64,000 nt of DNA from assembly GCF_030540835.1 (NCBI RefSeq), contig NZ_JAUOEK010000155.1:62001-126000 (forward strand), written 5' to 3'. Below the pieces are notes generated by a model. That model searched no databases, was not told the DNA's origin, and saw only the letters and a list, made by a program, of their open reading frames with translations. The translations under genes and the position numbers were made by a program. This stretch comes from Flavivirga aquimarina (GTDB lineage: Bacteria > Bacteroidota > Bacteroidia > Flavobacteriales > Flavobacteriaceae). Shown one piece after another: positions 55,274 to 63,243 of this stretch. Each line of letters starts with the position of its first letter. Within the stretch, counting starts at the first letter, position 1.

Positions 55274-55771
55274 TTATTTTTTTATAAAGATGTTAGTAAA
55301 ATACCACCTTCCATTTTCGCTTTTTTCTGCTGAAACATCAAAGCTCGTAAAGTCGCCTTCAATAGTCCCTCTGTGTCCATCGCTTTTAAGCCAGGCATTA
55401 ACTACAGTTTGTGCAGTACTATAACCATATGCAACATTTTCGGACACTTTTGTTGCTCCTACGTTAGTTTTTAAATAGTTGCTTCTGGTAAAAAAATTAT
55501 CATGAGATACTTCATTATTATCTACCATATAATCCGTATGACTATATGCTACAGATTTTACTACAGACATATCACTTAAGGTGTTTAACCCAGATGTTAA
55601 TCTATAATCATTAATAAGATTAAGTATTTCTATTTCAATATCTTTTGCTTCTATAGCAACTAGGTTCAATTCTATAGATTCAGCCGTATCATCCATACTG
55701 TCTGTCGAGCAAGATGTAAGTACAGACACAACTAACAGCGCCAATAAAGGCAGTTTAGTTATTGATTTCAT
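55274..55771 (-). CDS. CAP/SCP-domain lipoprotein
   Basis: A 165-residue lipoprotein (signal ending SVLTSC, Cys21). The CAP (SCP/PR1-like) domain covers ~45-165: ILNLINDYRLTSGL, VKSVAYSHTDYMVDNNEVSHDN with the conserved His, and VSENVAYGYSTAQTVVNAWLKSDGHRGTI with the second His block. Bacterial CAP proteins are of unclear function. Single gene, converging with the adhesin locus. Confidence 0.9.
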   Translation of the reverse strand: MKSITKLPLLALLVVSVLTSCSTDSMDDTAESIELNLVAIEAKDIEIEILNLINDYRLTSGLNTLSDMSVVKSVAYSHTDYMVDNNEVSHDNFFTRSNYLKTNVGATKVSENVAYGYSTAQTVVNAWLKSDGHRGTIEGDFTSFDVSAEKSENGRWYFTNIFIKK

Positions 55772-55935
55772 AAGTAGGTAATTTAGATTAGGTTCTGTAA
55801 ATTTAGCAGCCTAACCCAAAGTAAATGTTAACAAAATGTTAAAATCGATTAAAAACGTGTATTTTATCGTACAAATATTCTTTTAATCGACAAAATACAT
55901 ATTTGGACTTAAAAAAGTAACATTTCGTCGATTAT

Positions 55936-56583
55936 TTATGGAGAGAGTCTATCGATTTTCCAATTATAATCCTGCTGAAGTATAAATCTAATTCTATCAT
56001 GTAATCTATTAGGTCGACCTTGCCAAAATTCAATTTCAAAAGGTTTTACTATATAACCTCCCCAACTAGAAGGTCTGGGTATTTCCTTGCCTTCAAATTC
56101 TTTTTCTAATTTTAAAAGTTTTTTTTCAATAACATCCCTATTTTTTATAACGTCACTCTGATTTGAAACTATAGCTCCTAATTGACTTCCTCTGGGTCTA
56201 GATTCAAAATAACCATCGCTTAAATTTTTTGCGATTTTTTCTGTAGTCCCTTTTATAATAACCTGACGTTCGGCTCCATGCCAAAAAAAAGACAAACATA
56301 CATTGGGGTTTTTTGCTATAGCCTTGCCTTTTTCACTGTTATAATTTGTATAAAAAATAAACCCTTCAAATGTAAAACGTTTAAGTAATACGACTCTGTT
56401 TTTTGGATATCCATCTAAACCAATTGTAGAAATCGTCATAGCATTCGTTTCATCTTCAACAAAGAATTTATCAACTTCATAAAACCATTTTTGGAATAAT
56501 TCCATAGGGTTTTCTGGAACATCTTTTAGCAGTAATTCGTGCTTTTCATAAGATTTTCTGTAATCGCTTAAATCCTTTTCCAT
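55936..56583 (-). CDS. pdxH: Pyridoxamine 5'-phosphate oxidase
   Basis: A 215-residue FMN enzyme that makes PLP from PNP or PMP. Seen: LSDYRKSYEKHELL at the start, AMTISTIGLDGYPKNRVVLLK, YTNYNSEKGKAI, ESRPRGSQLGAIVSNQS, and the C-terminal EFWQGRPNRLHDRIRF with the conserved RLHDR. Full length. Single gene. Confidence 0.96.
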   Translation of the reverse strand: MEKDLSDYRKSYEKHELLLKDVPENPMELFQKWFYEVDKFFVEDETNAMTISTIGLDGYPKNRVVLLKRFTFEGFIFYTNYNSEKGKAIAKNPNVCLSFFWHGAERQVIIKGTTEKIAKNLSDGYFESRPRGSQLGAIVSNQSDVIKNRDVIEKKLLKLEKEFEGKEIPRPSSWGGYIVKPFEIEFWQGRPNRLHDRIRFILQQDYNWKIDRLSP

Positions 56584-56675
56584 ATGCTGTATTAATTGCC
56601 TCTACTTTGTTTTCAATATTAATTTTCCTACATTTAAAACAAAAAAGGTCGTAATTTTAAATAAAATACTAAATT

Positions 56676-57101
56676 ATGAAATTTGAAGACTCTAACTACT
56701 ACAATACTTTAATTTCAAAAAAAGTTGTTTTACAAACTGGTACTTTTTACTTTTCAAAACATTTCTGTATCTCTGAAATAAATGAAGGAGTTCACTTAGG
56801 ATTTAAAGAGTCTCAGGAAATAATTATAGCATTATTTGAACATTATGGTGAAAATTTAAAAATCGGTTTTATTTCTAATCGCATAAACTCATATTCTATA
56901 GATATAAGAGAATGGGTAAAACTTAATAAAACCTATAATTTTCTAATTGCAAGTGCTATTGTTGTGTATGATGATCTAAACTTCAACATTGCTGAAATTG
57001 AAAAATATCTGTCTGATACAGGTATAAAAAAATGTAACTCTCTAAATCAAGCCATCGATTGGATTTCTGGCTTGAAAGAATTCAAAACATTAACTTCTTA
57101 G
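56676..57101 (+). CDS. Unknown STAS-like protein beside rnz
   Basis: A 141-residue soluble protein. Its alternating strand/helix layout (KKVVLQTGTFYFSKHFCISE, ENLKIGFISNRINSYSIDI, FLIASAIVVYDD) resembles a STAS/SpoIIAA-like fold. I do not know a function. It lies upstream of and opposite to the rnz group, converging with rnz by a four-base overlap. The 110-residue product of 58477-58809 has a similar size and layout. Confidence 0.55.
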   Translation: MKFEDSNYYNTLISKKVVLQTGTFYFSKHFCISEINEGVHLGFKESQEIIIALFEHYGENLKIGFISNRINSYSIDIREWVKLNKTYNFLIASAIVVYDDLNFNIAEIEKYLSDTGIKKCNSLNQAIDWISGLKEFKTLTS

Positions 57102-58003
57102 AAATCGAACGTTTTTCCATCTTCGCTTAATTCTACATTACTAAAAACTTCTTGAGCTTCTTCTTTAAAAGCATTTAGTCCATCGTAACGCGTTGAATAA
57201 TGACCAAGCAACAATGTGCCTACATTGGCAAGTTTTGCTATTGTAGCTGCTTCTTTTGCTGTAGAATGTTTTGTTTTAGGGCCTAAATGTGCATGCTTTT
57301 CCAGAAAAGTAGATTCATGATATAGTGCATCTACATTTTTTATAATAGGTACAATATCTTCTTTATACATGGTATCACTACAAAATGCATAACTTTTTGG
57401 TTTTAAGCCAGCTTTAGTAACTAATTCATTTTTTATAGTTTTACCATCTTCATTAATAACATCAAAGCCTTGCACTAATTTTCGGTAATAAGCAACATGG
57501 ATATTAGCTTCTTCAACCGCTTCGATATCTAACTTGCGATCTCCTTCTTTTTCTTTGAATAAAAACCCATTCGTATAAACCCTATGATTCAATGGAATTG
57601 TAAATACTTGAGCCTTTTCATCTTCAAAAATTAATTCAGATTTATCTGAGGTTAATTCATGGAAAATCAAATTGTAATTAGTCCAGGAATCGGCAAGCTT
57701 CATTTGTAGTGTAACAACTTCTTTGATGCCTTTTGGCCCATAAATATGTAAATCTGTCTCTCTGGTAAGCAATCTAAAAGTTGATATTAAACCGACCAAA
57801 CCAAAAAAGTGATCGCCATGTAAATGTGATATAAAAATATGCTTAATACGGTTAAACTTTATTTTATGCTTACGAAGTTGTACCTGAGTGCCTTCTCCGC
57901 AATCAATTAAAAACATATGGTTATTAAGCTCTAATACTTGAGACGTGGTATTATTTAAGGTTCTTGGGGTTGCGCTATAGCAGCCTAAAATAGTCAGTTT
58001 CAT
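57098..58003 (-). CDS. rnz: Ribonuclease Z
   Basis: A 301-residue metallo-beta-lactamase-fold endonuclease that removes 3' trailers from tRNA precursors lacking encoded CCA. The zinc motif H60-x-H62-x-D64-H65 is in FISHLHGDHFFGL; FCSDTMYKED and HLGPKTKHSTAKEAA with the late His ligands follow. Full length. Two bases... after the DUF3291 gene on the same strand, so probably co-transcribed with it. Confidence 0.95.
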   Translation of the reverse strand: MKLTILGCYSATPRTLNNTTSQVLELNNHMFLIDCGEGTQVQLRKHKIKFNRIKHIFISHLHGDHFFGLVGLISTFRLLTRETDLHIYGPKGIKEVVTLQMKLADSWTNYNLIFHELTSDKSELIFEDEKAQVFTIPLNHRVYTNGFLFKEKEGDRKLDIEAVEEANIHVAYYRKLVQGFDVINEDGKTIKNELVTKAGLKPKSYAFCSDTMYKEDIVPIIKNVDALYHESTFLEKHAHLGPKTKHSTAKEAATIAKLANVGTLLLGHYSTRYDGLNAFKEEAQEVFSNVELSEDGKTFDF

Positions 58004-58004
58004 A

Positions 58005-58475
58005 TCACAAAAGTGGCTTGTAATTTAATGAATCTGAAACTGTGAATTTGCTCTTAAAAGTAAAAGCATAAGGTGTTTCTCCGTGCTTATTTAAATAATC
58101 TAATCTGTCTTTAGCATCTTGAAACGTTGGTTCATACCCTTTTGGCACATACCAAAATGCCATGTGCTTCATTTTCATTTTACCAAACCATTCTTTTTTA
58201 CGCTTAAAGATTTCTATATGTGCTGAATTATAGGTGTAATCAAATAATGCCTTAGAGTTTTTCCAAACAGACATATTAATAAGTAATGTATCATCTTGGA
58301 ATACTGTAGCTCCAAGGTCTTTATCTTCATCTTTTAAACGCCATACAAACCCTTCGCTTTTATCAGCTAAAGCATTAATCCTATCTAAATTATTCACAAA
58401 ATCCTGCATAATGGGATCATCCATAGGAGCCAATCTTTTTGCAATATTTACTTGTGCTAAATATAATTCGTTCAT
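58005..58475 (-). CDS. DUF3291-family protein
   Basis: A 156-residue soluble protein with a ferredoxin-like alpha/beta barrel shape: LYLAQVNIAKRLAPMDDPIM, FVWRLKDEDKDLGATVF, LLINMSVWKNSKALFDYTY and HMAFWYVPKGYEPTF. These match DUF3291, a family distantly like antibiotic-biosynthesis monooxygenases; no activity is known. One base separates it from both neighbours in the rnz group. Confidence 0.85.
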   Translation of the reverse strand: MNELYLAQVNIAKRLAPMDDPIMQDFVNNLDRINALADKSEGFVWRLKDEDKDLGATVFQDDTLLINMSVWKNSKALFDYTYNSAHIEIFKRKKEWFGKMKMKHMAFWYVPKGYEPTFQDAKDRLDYLNKHGETPYAFTFKSKFTVSDSLNYKPLL

Positions 58476-58476
58476 A

Positions 58477-58809
58477 TTAAAACCCTAAGTCACGTTCCAT
58501 TTCTTCCATCTCAATAATATCGTAAGCCTCTTGAATGGTTGGTACTACTATAATTTCATCTGGAAGATCATCTAAATTAACATTATCTGAAACAATAATG
58601 AAAGACTGTTTAGATGCACGATGCATGTTTGATATTTCTAAAAATTCAACAATATCTTGTAGTGTTAGTTTATTTAAAGTCGTTAAAACAACAATAATAT
58701 TATTGTTTTTAAATTTCGGATATAAAGCCTGTAGTTTTTTAACTAATTCTATAACCGTGGCTTTTTCTTGTGTGATTATAGAAGTGTTTCCATTTTGGTC
58801 TAAAATCAT
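58477..58809 (-). CDS. Small STAS-like protein between pyrB and DUF3291
   Basis: A 110-residue protein with alternating strands and helices (NIIVVLTTLNKLTLQDIVEFL, QSFIIVSDNVNLDDLPDEIIVV), like a STAS-type fold. Databases sometimes label such neighbours after rnz by position only; nothing here supports a nuclease. It is three bases after pyrB and one base before the DUF3291 gene, in one continuous transcript unit pyrB to rnz. Confidence 0.6.
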   Translation of the reverse strand: MILDQNGNTSIITQEKATVIELVKKLQALYPKFKNNNIIVVLTTLNKLTLQDIVEFLEISNMHRASKQSFIIVSDNVNLDDLPDEIIVVPTIQEAYDIIEMEEMERDLGF

Positions 58810-58812
58810 AAT

Positions 58813-59742
58813 CTACTGTTTTATTTTGGATGCTAGTAAATAAATAGCTGCCATTCTAATAGCGACACCGTTTTGAACTTGTTCTAAGATAATTGATTGT
58901 TTTGAATCGGCAACATCACTGGTAATTTCCACACCTCTATTAATAGGTCCCGGATGCATGATCGTTATTTCTTTGTCTAATGAATCTAGTAATTCTTTAT
59001 TAACACCAAACTGCTGTGTATATTCTCTGGTAGATGGAAAATAGCTAATGTTCATACGTTCATTTTGCACACGTAACATATTTGCTACATCGCACCAGTT
59101 CAAAGCTTTACGTAAGTTTGTTTCAACTTTCACTCCAAGATCACCAATATGCTTTGGCAATAAGGTTTTTGGTCCGCAAACCATAACTTGTGCACCTTGA
59201 AGTTGTAATGCAAATATATTTGAAAGTGCTACGCGACTATGAAGAATATCTCCCACAATGACAACCTTTTTACCGCTCACATCTCCTAGTTTCTCTCTTA
59301 TAGAATACGAATCTAAAAGGGCTTGTGTTGGATGCTCATGAGCGCCATCTCCTGCATTTATAATACTGGCATTAATATGTTTCGACAAAAATACACCTGC
59401 CCCTGGATTTGGGTGTCTCATAACAACCATATCTACTTTCATAGATAGGATATTATTAACTGTATCAATTAAGGTCTCCCCTTTTTTTACAGATGACTGC
59501 CCTGACGAAAAATTAATAACATCTGCAGAGAGTCTTTTTTCGGCTAATTCGAACGATAATTTTGTGCGTGTTGAATTCTCGAAGAAAAGGTTTGCTATGG
59601 TAATATCTCTAAGCGAAGGTACTTTTTTAATGGGTCTATTGATCACTTCTTTAAAATGATCGGCAGTTTCAAAAATAAGTTGGATATCTTGTTCTTTAAG
59701 ATATTTAATCCCTAATAAGTGATTGACACTTAATTCGCTCAT
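58813..59742 (-). CDS. pyrB: Aspartate carbamoyltransferase catalytic subunit
   Basis: A 309-residue enzyme that joins carbamoyl phosphate and aspartate in pyrimidine synthesis. The carbamoyl-phosphate motif FFENSTRTKLSFELA, HPGAGVFLSKH, DGAHEHPTQALLD, VVIVGDILHSRVALSN and IMHPGPINRGVEI are all present. No pyrI regulatory subunit is near. pyrR lies upstream on the same strand, with a 108-base gap that holds a palindromic repeat. Confidence 0.97.
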   Translation of the reverse strand: MSELSVNHLLGIKYLKEQDIQLIFETADHFKEVINRPIKKVPSLRDITIANLFFENSTRTKLSFELAEKRLSADVINFSSGQSSVKKGETLIDTVNNILSMKVDMVVMRHPNPGAGVFLSKHINASIINAGDGAHEHPTQALLDSYSIREKLGDVSGKKVVIVGDILHSRVALSNIFALQLQGAQVMVCGPKTLLPKHIGDLGVKVETNLRKALNWCDVANMLRVQNERMNISYFPSTREYTQQFGVNKELLDSLDKEITIMHPGPINRGVEITSDVADSKQSIILEQVQNGVAIRMAAIYLLASKIKQ

Positions 59743-59793
59743 GTTTTTTTAATATTCGATTAGCAATTTTTAGTTGCTTTTTGTTTCTATTTA

Positions 59794-59820
59794 GGTCTCG
59801 ACTGCGCTCGACCTGACAAT
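59794..59820. repeat. Palindromic intergenic repeat between pyrR and pyrB
   Basis: GGTCTCGACTGCGCTCGACC is nearly its own reverse complement, followed by TGACAAT. It belongs to the TCGAGCGCAGTCGA family common between flavobacterial genes and stands out by its GC content. Confidence 0.6.
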
Positions 59821-59850
59821 ATACTCCTAGCCTAGCTCCTAACTAAATCA

Positions 59851-60390
59851 TTATTTTTCAATTAAATAAACGGAATCTTCATTATCATGTTCCTTCCAGT
59901 TTACTTTTACTTTTTCGTTATTTATAACATCTACTTGTCTACCTCTATAATCTGGCTGTATGGGTAAATGCCTACTAAAGCGCCTGTCTATAAGCGTTAA
60001 TAATTCTATCTCATTCGGCCTTCCAAAAGATTGAATAGCTGTTAAAGCTGCTCTAATGCTACGGCCAGTATATAAAACATCATCAATAAAGACAATATTC
60101 TTATCTTCTACTAAAAAATTAAGTTTAGTAGTATTGGCTTCTAGTGTCTTATCTCCTCTACGAAAATCATCTCTGTAAAATGTAATATCAAGATGTCCTA
60201 GTTGAATGTTTTTAACCTTGTAATCTTCTTCTAATATTTTAGCTAGTCTATCTGCTAGAAATACACCACGTGGTTGTAATCCAATTAAAACGGTATTAGA
60301 AAAGTCATTGTGATTTTCAATAAGTTGACAAGCCAATCGATGAAGAATGATGTTTACCTCTTTTGCGTTAAGTAAAACTTTTTGACTCAT
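59851..60390 (-). CDS. pyrR: PyrR pyrimidine regulatory protein / uracil phosphoribosyltransferase
   Basis: A PRTase-fold protein that in many bacteria binds pyr mRNA and also converts uracil and PRPP to UMP. The PRPP-binding motif is NIVFIDDVLYTGRSIRAAL, preceded by VLIGLQPRGVFLADRL. I take ATG at 60390 (MSQKVLLNAKEV, 179 residues), the family's normal start, rather than the in-frame ATG at 60420 that adds ten unlike residues. It precedes pyrB. No clear PyrR anti-terminator loop could be recognised in the pyrR-pyrB gap. Confidence 0.92.
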   Translation of the reverse strand: MSQKVLLNAKEVNIILHRLACQLIENHNDFSNTVLIGLQPRGVFLADRLAKILEEDYKVKNIQLGHLDITFYRDDFRRGDKTLEANTTKLNFLVEDKNIVFIDDVLYTGRSIRAALTAIQSFGRPNEIELLTLIDRRFSRHLPIQPDYRGRQVDVINNEKVKVNWKEHDNEDSVYLIEK

Positions 60391-60489
60391 ATTTACTATC
60401 CAAACGTGTTTGGAGTACAAAGATAATGCAAAATTTTAGAAGTAGAAACATAAATAAAGTAACACTTCTGTAATAAATAATATGCTAAA

Positions 60490-60536
60490 TAAAAAAGCCT
60501 CCAATCCTGATAGTTATCAGGATATGAAGGCTTTGT
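60490..60536 (-). terminator. Terminator of rpsA containing a dispersed palindrome
   Basis: On the minus strand AAAGCCTT and AGGCTTTTTT close a long hairpin 25 bases after the rpsA stop; the tip is the 20-base palindrome ATCCTGATAGTTATCAGGAT (60504-60523). The palindrome is of the same type as TCCCGATAGTTATCGGGA in rnpB. Confidence 0.8.
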
Positions 60537-60560
60537 TTACCTATAATGATTTGGAAAAAA

Positions 60561-62393
60561 TTATCCTTTTCCGTCCATTTTATCTTTAAGAGCTTGTAAA
60601 GCATCATTGGCATCACCTAAAGTTGGTTTTGCTTCTGCTGCTGCGCTAGCCGCTTTTTTAGCTGCTGCTTTAACGTTTTTAATCTCTTCAGCTTTAAATA
60701 TTGCTGTATGAGATGCTACTACACGTTTAAACTCTTTATTAAATTCAATGATTTTGAATTCTGCTTCTTCACCTTTCTTAAGTTTGTTTCCGTCTTCTTT
60801 TTCAAGATGACGAGAAGGCACAAATGCAACGATGTCCTCGTTAAACTGAACGGTAGCTCCTTTGTCAACAATTTCAGCGATAGCCGCTTTATGAACAGTT
60901 TCTAAAGCGAATTCTGTTTCATATTTGTCCCAAGGGTTTTCAGTTGTTTGTTTATGACCTAAACTTAATTTACGGCCTTCTACATCTAATTCTAATACAA
61001 TAACGTCTAACTTATCTCCTACTGCACAGAATTCCGATGGATGCTTAATTTTCTTAGTCCAAGATAAATCTGAGATATAAATTAATCCGTCAATACCTTC
61101 TTCTAGTTCAACAAAAACACCAAAGTTTGTGAAGTTACGTACAATACCTGTGTGCTTAGATGCTAACGGGTATTTACCTGTAATATCAGTCCATGGATCT
61201 GGAGTTAATTGCTTAATACCAAGCGACATTTTACGATCTTCTCTATCAAGTGTTAAGATAACTGCTTCAACTTCATCTCCAACAGAAACGAAATCTTGAG
61301 CCGAACGTAAATGTGTAGACCATGACATTTCTGATACGTGAATTAATCCTTCTACACCATCTGCTACTTCTATAAATGCACCGTAATCTGCAATAACAAC
61401 TACTTTTCCTTTTACTTTATCTCCTACTTTCACCTCTTCTGCAAGAGCTTCCCATGGATGTTTGCTTAATTGTTTTAATCCTAATTGGATTCTTGATTTG
61501 TTCTCATCAAAATCAAGGATTACAACATTAAGTTTTTGATCTAATTCTACAATCTCGTTTGGATGATTGATACGAGACCAAGATAAATCTGTAATATGAA
61601 CTAATCCGTCAACACCACCAAGATCAATAAAGACACCGTAAGAAGTAATATTCTTAACAACACCTTCTAATACTTGACCTTTTTCTAATTGACCAATAAT
61701 TTCTTTTTTCTGTATTTCAATATCAGCTTCAATAAGTGCTTTATGAGATACAACTACGTTTTTGAATTCGTGGTTGATTTTAACAACTTTAAATTCCATA
61801 GTTTTATTTACATACTGATCGTAATCTCTAATTGGTTTTACATCAATTTGAGAACCTGGTAAGAATGCTTCAATTCCGAAAACATCTACAATCATACCTC
61901 CTTTAGTTCTGCATTTAACAAAACCGTTAACAATTTCACCAGAATCATGAGCTGCGTTAACACGATCCCATGCTTTAATAACACGTGCTTTTCTGTGAGA
62001 TAATACTAATTGTCCAGTTGCATCTTCACGAACATCAATTAATACTTCTACTTTATCACCAACTGCTAAGCTAGGATTGTAACGAAACTCGTTTAAAGAG
62101 ATAACACCTTCAGATTTTGCATTGATATCAATAATAGCATCTCTATCTGAAATGTGAACTACTGTACCTTCTACAACTTCGTCATTAAGTGTGTCAACGA
62201 AATTTTCTGCTACTAATTTTTCAAATTCTTTAAGTTGCTTATCATCAACTTCATCAATACCTTCTTGGTAATTGTGCCAATTGAACTCTTTTAAGAATTT
62301 TTCTGGATTTGCTTTAGCTTCAGATATTACTGGAGCTTCTGCTTCTGGAGCTTCTGTTGTTTCAACTTCAGCTTTTTTTGCTTTTTCAGCCAT
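60561..62393 (-). CDS. rpsA: 30S ribosomal protein S1
   Basis: A 610-residue protein that helps load mRNA on the ribosome. After a ~65-residue Glu/Ala-rich head, six S1 OB-fold domains follow, seen as VVEGTVVHISDRDAIIDINAK, GEIVNGFVKCRTKGGMIVDV, VLEGVVKNITSYGVFIDLGG, KVKGKVVVIADYGAFIEV, KHTGIVRNFTNFGVFVEL and VHKAAIAEIVDKGATVQF. An Ala/Lys-rich tail ends it. Single gene. The ~180-base 5' leader has several small hairpins that could be used for self-control. Confidence 0.96.
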   Translation of the reverse strand: MAEKAKKAEVETTEAPEAEAPVISEAKANPEKFLKEFNWHNYQEGIDEVDDKQLKEFEKLVAENFVDTLNDEVVEGTVVHISDRDAIIDINAKSEGVISLNEFRYNPSLAVGDKVEVLIDVREDATGQLVLSHRKARVIKAWDRVNAAHDSGEIVNGFVKCRTKGGMIVDVFGIEAFLPGSQIDVKPIRDYDQYVNKTMEFKVVKINHEFKNVVVSHKALIEADIEIQKKEIIGQLEKGQVLEGVVKNITSYGVFIDLGGVDGLVHITDLSWSRINHPNEIVELDQKLNVVILDFDENKSRIQLGLKQLSKHPWEALAEEVKVGDKVKGKVVVIADYGAFIEVADGVEGLIHVSEMSWSTHLRSAQDFVSVGDEVEAVILTLDREDRKMSLGIKQLTPDPWTDITGKYPLASKHTGIVRNFTNFGVFVELEEGIDGLIYISDLSWTKKIKHPSEFCAVGDKLDVIVLELDVEGRKLSLGHKQTTENPWDKYETEFALETVHKAAIAEIVDKGATVQFNEDIVAFVPSRHLEKEDGNKLKKGEEAEFKIIEFNKEFKRVVASHTAIFKAEEIKNVKAAAKKAASAAAEAKPTLGDANDALQALKDKMDGKG

Positions 62394-62796
62394 TTAAAAA
62401 GAATATGTAATATAATTTAGAATTTCTGCTTTTTATCTACGCAGAAAAATGTAATTACATTACTGTTTGTATTCTGTATGTTTTGGAAGATTTATGCGAT
62501 TAACACACAGAAGTGTTATAAATATATTTTGTTTTTACCCCTTTATCTTTCCAATGATTCGCTAAAAGGAGTGCAAAAATACATATTTTCAATTGATTAA
62601 CATAATTTAAGCACATTATTTTTAAGCATAATTTTTAGAGTCAAATTTTGAGTTTTTATTAGAAAAAAGTTACAATAATAATGTGACCTTTTAGTTTTTT
62701 ACGTGTCTGAATTAATGTAAACAAAAGTCAAAACCTTAATTAACATTACAGATAATAAATTTATTATCTTGTAAACTTAAACTTAAAATTACAACT
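62394..62796. promoter_or_regulatory. Divergent control region of rpsA and the LysM gene
   Basis: 403 bases. For rpsA (minus) an exact -7 box TATTTTTG lies at 62574-62581, giving a ~175-base leader with stems TTTCTGC/GCAGAAA and AACAC/GTGTT. For the LysM gene (plus) an 18-base perfect palindrome GATAATAAATTTATTATC lies at 62751-62768, 28 bases before the ATG, a possible operator. No gene is visible in this region. Confidence 0.5.
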
Positions 62797-63177
62797 ATGG
62801 CATTAAAAGCAAAATACCAACCTGTATTAGACTTAGGAGAATCATTAAGCATTCAAAACGGTAACATTACAGAAGAAAACGGCGTTTTAAAAGTAAAAGG
62901 AACTGCAAACACTCAATATGAAAAAAATATTCTTTGGGATAAAATCAAAGAAATTGGAGGAGACAATCCTTCTGACATTATAGCTAATATAACTGTAGCT
63001 GATGAAAGCGTTTACCACAGGCATACTGTTAAAAGTGGTGAAACTCTGGGAAAAATCGCAAAACACTACTATGGTGATGCTATGAAATATAAAGAAGTTT
63101 TTGCTGCAAATACTGATATTTTAAAGAACCCCGATTTAATACATCCGGATCAGGAATTAATTATTCCTAATTTATAA
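62797..63177 (+). CDS. BON/LysM-domain protein (YgaU/Kbp-like)
   Basis: A 126-residue protein without a signal peptide. Residues ~15-70 form a BON domain (LSIQNGNITEENGVLKVKGTA) and 75-125 a LysM domain (HTVKSGETLGKIAKHYYG, NPDLIHPDQELIIPNL). The layout and size match E. coli Kbp/YgaU, a cytosolic K+-binding protein; that role is possible but not shown here. Strong terminator after it. Confidence 0.9.
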   Translation: MALKAKYQPVLDLGESLSIQNGNITEENGVLKVKGTANTQYEKNILWDKIKEIGGDNPSDIIANITVADESVYHRHTVKSGETLGKIAKHYYGDAMKYKEVFAANTDILKNPDLIHPDQELIIPNL

Positions 63178-63195
63178 TTTGGGAATTGATTTAAT

Positions 63196-63239
63196 AAAAA
63201 GTCAAGGTTGGAGGAGAGATTTTCCAACCTTGACTTTTT
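63196..63239. terminator. Terminator between LysM and DUF2135 genes
   Basis: A perfect 17-bp stem (AAAAAGTCAAGGTTGGA with complement) and a 10-base loop, with T-runs at either end depending on the strand. It lies 18 bases after the LysM stop and 4 bases from the stop of the converging gene, so it serves both. Confidence 0.88.
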
Positions 63240-63243
63240 AACC

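Noticed and set aside
59743-59850. PyrR-binding anti-terminator between pyrR and pyrB
   Set aside because: The only strong structure there is a palindrome of a dispersed intergenic family; no PyrR-type binding loop was recognised.
60391-60420. Upstream in-frame ATG adding ten residues to PyrR
   Set aside because: The extra residues are unlike the family's N-terminus, whereas the ATG at 60390 gives the normal start.
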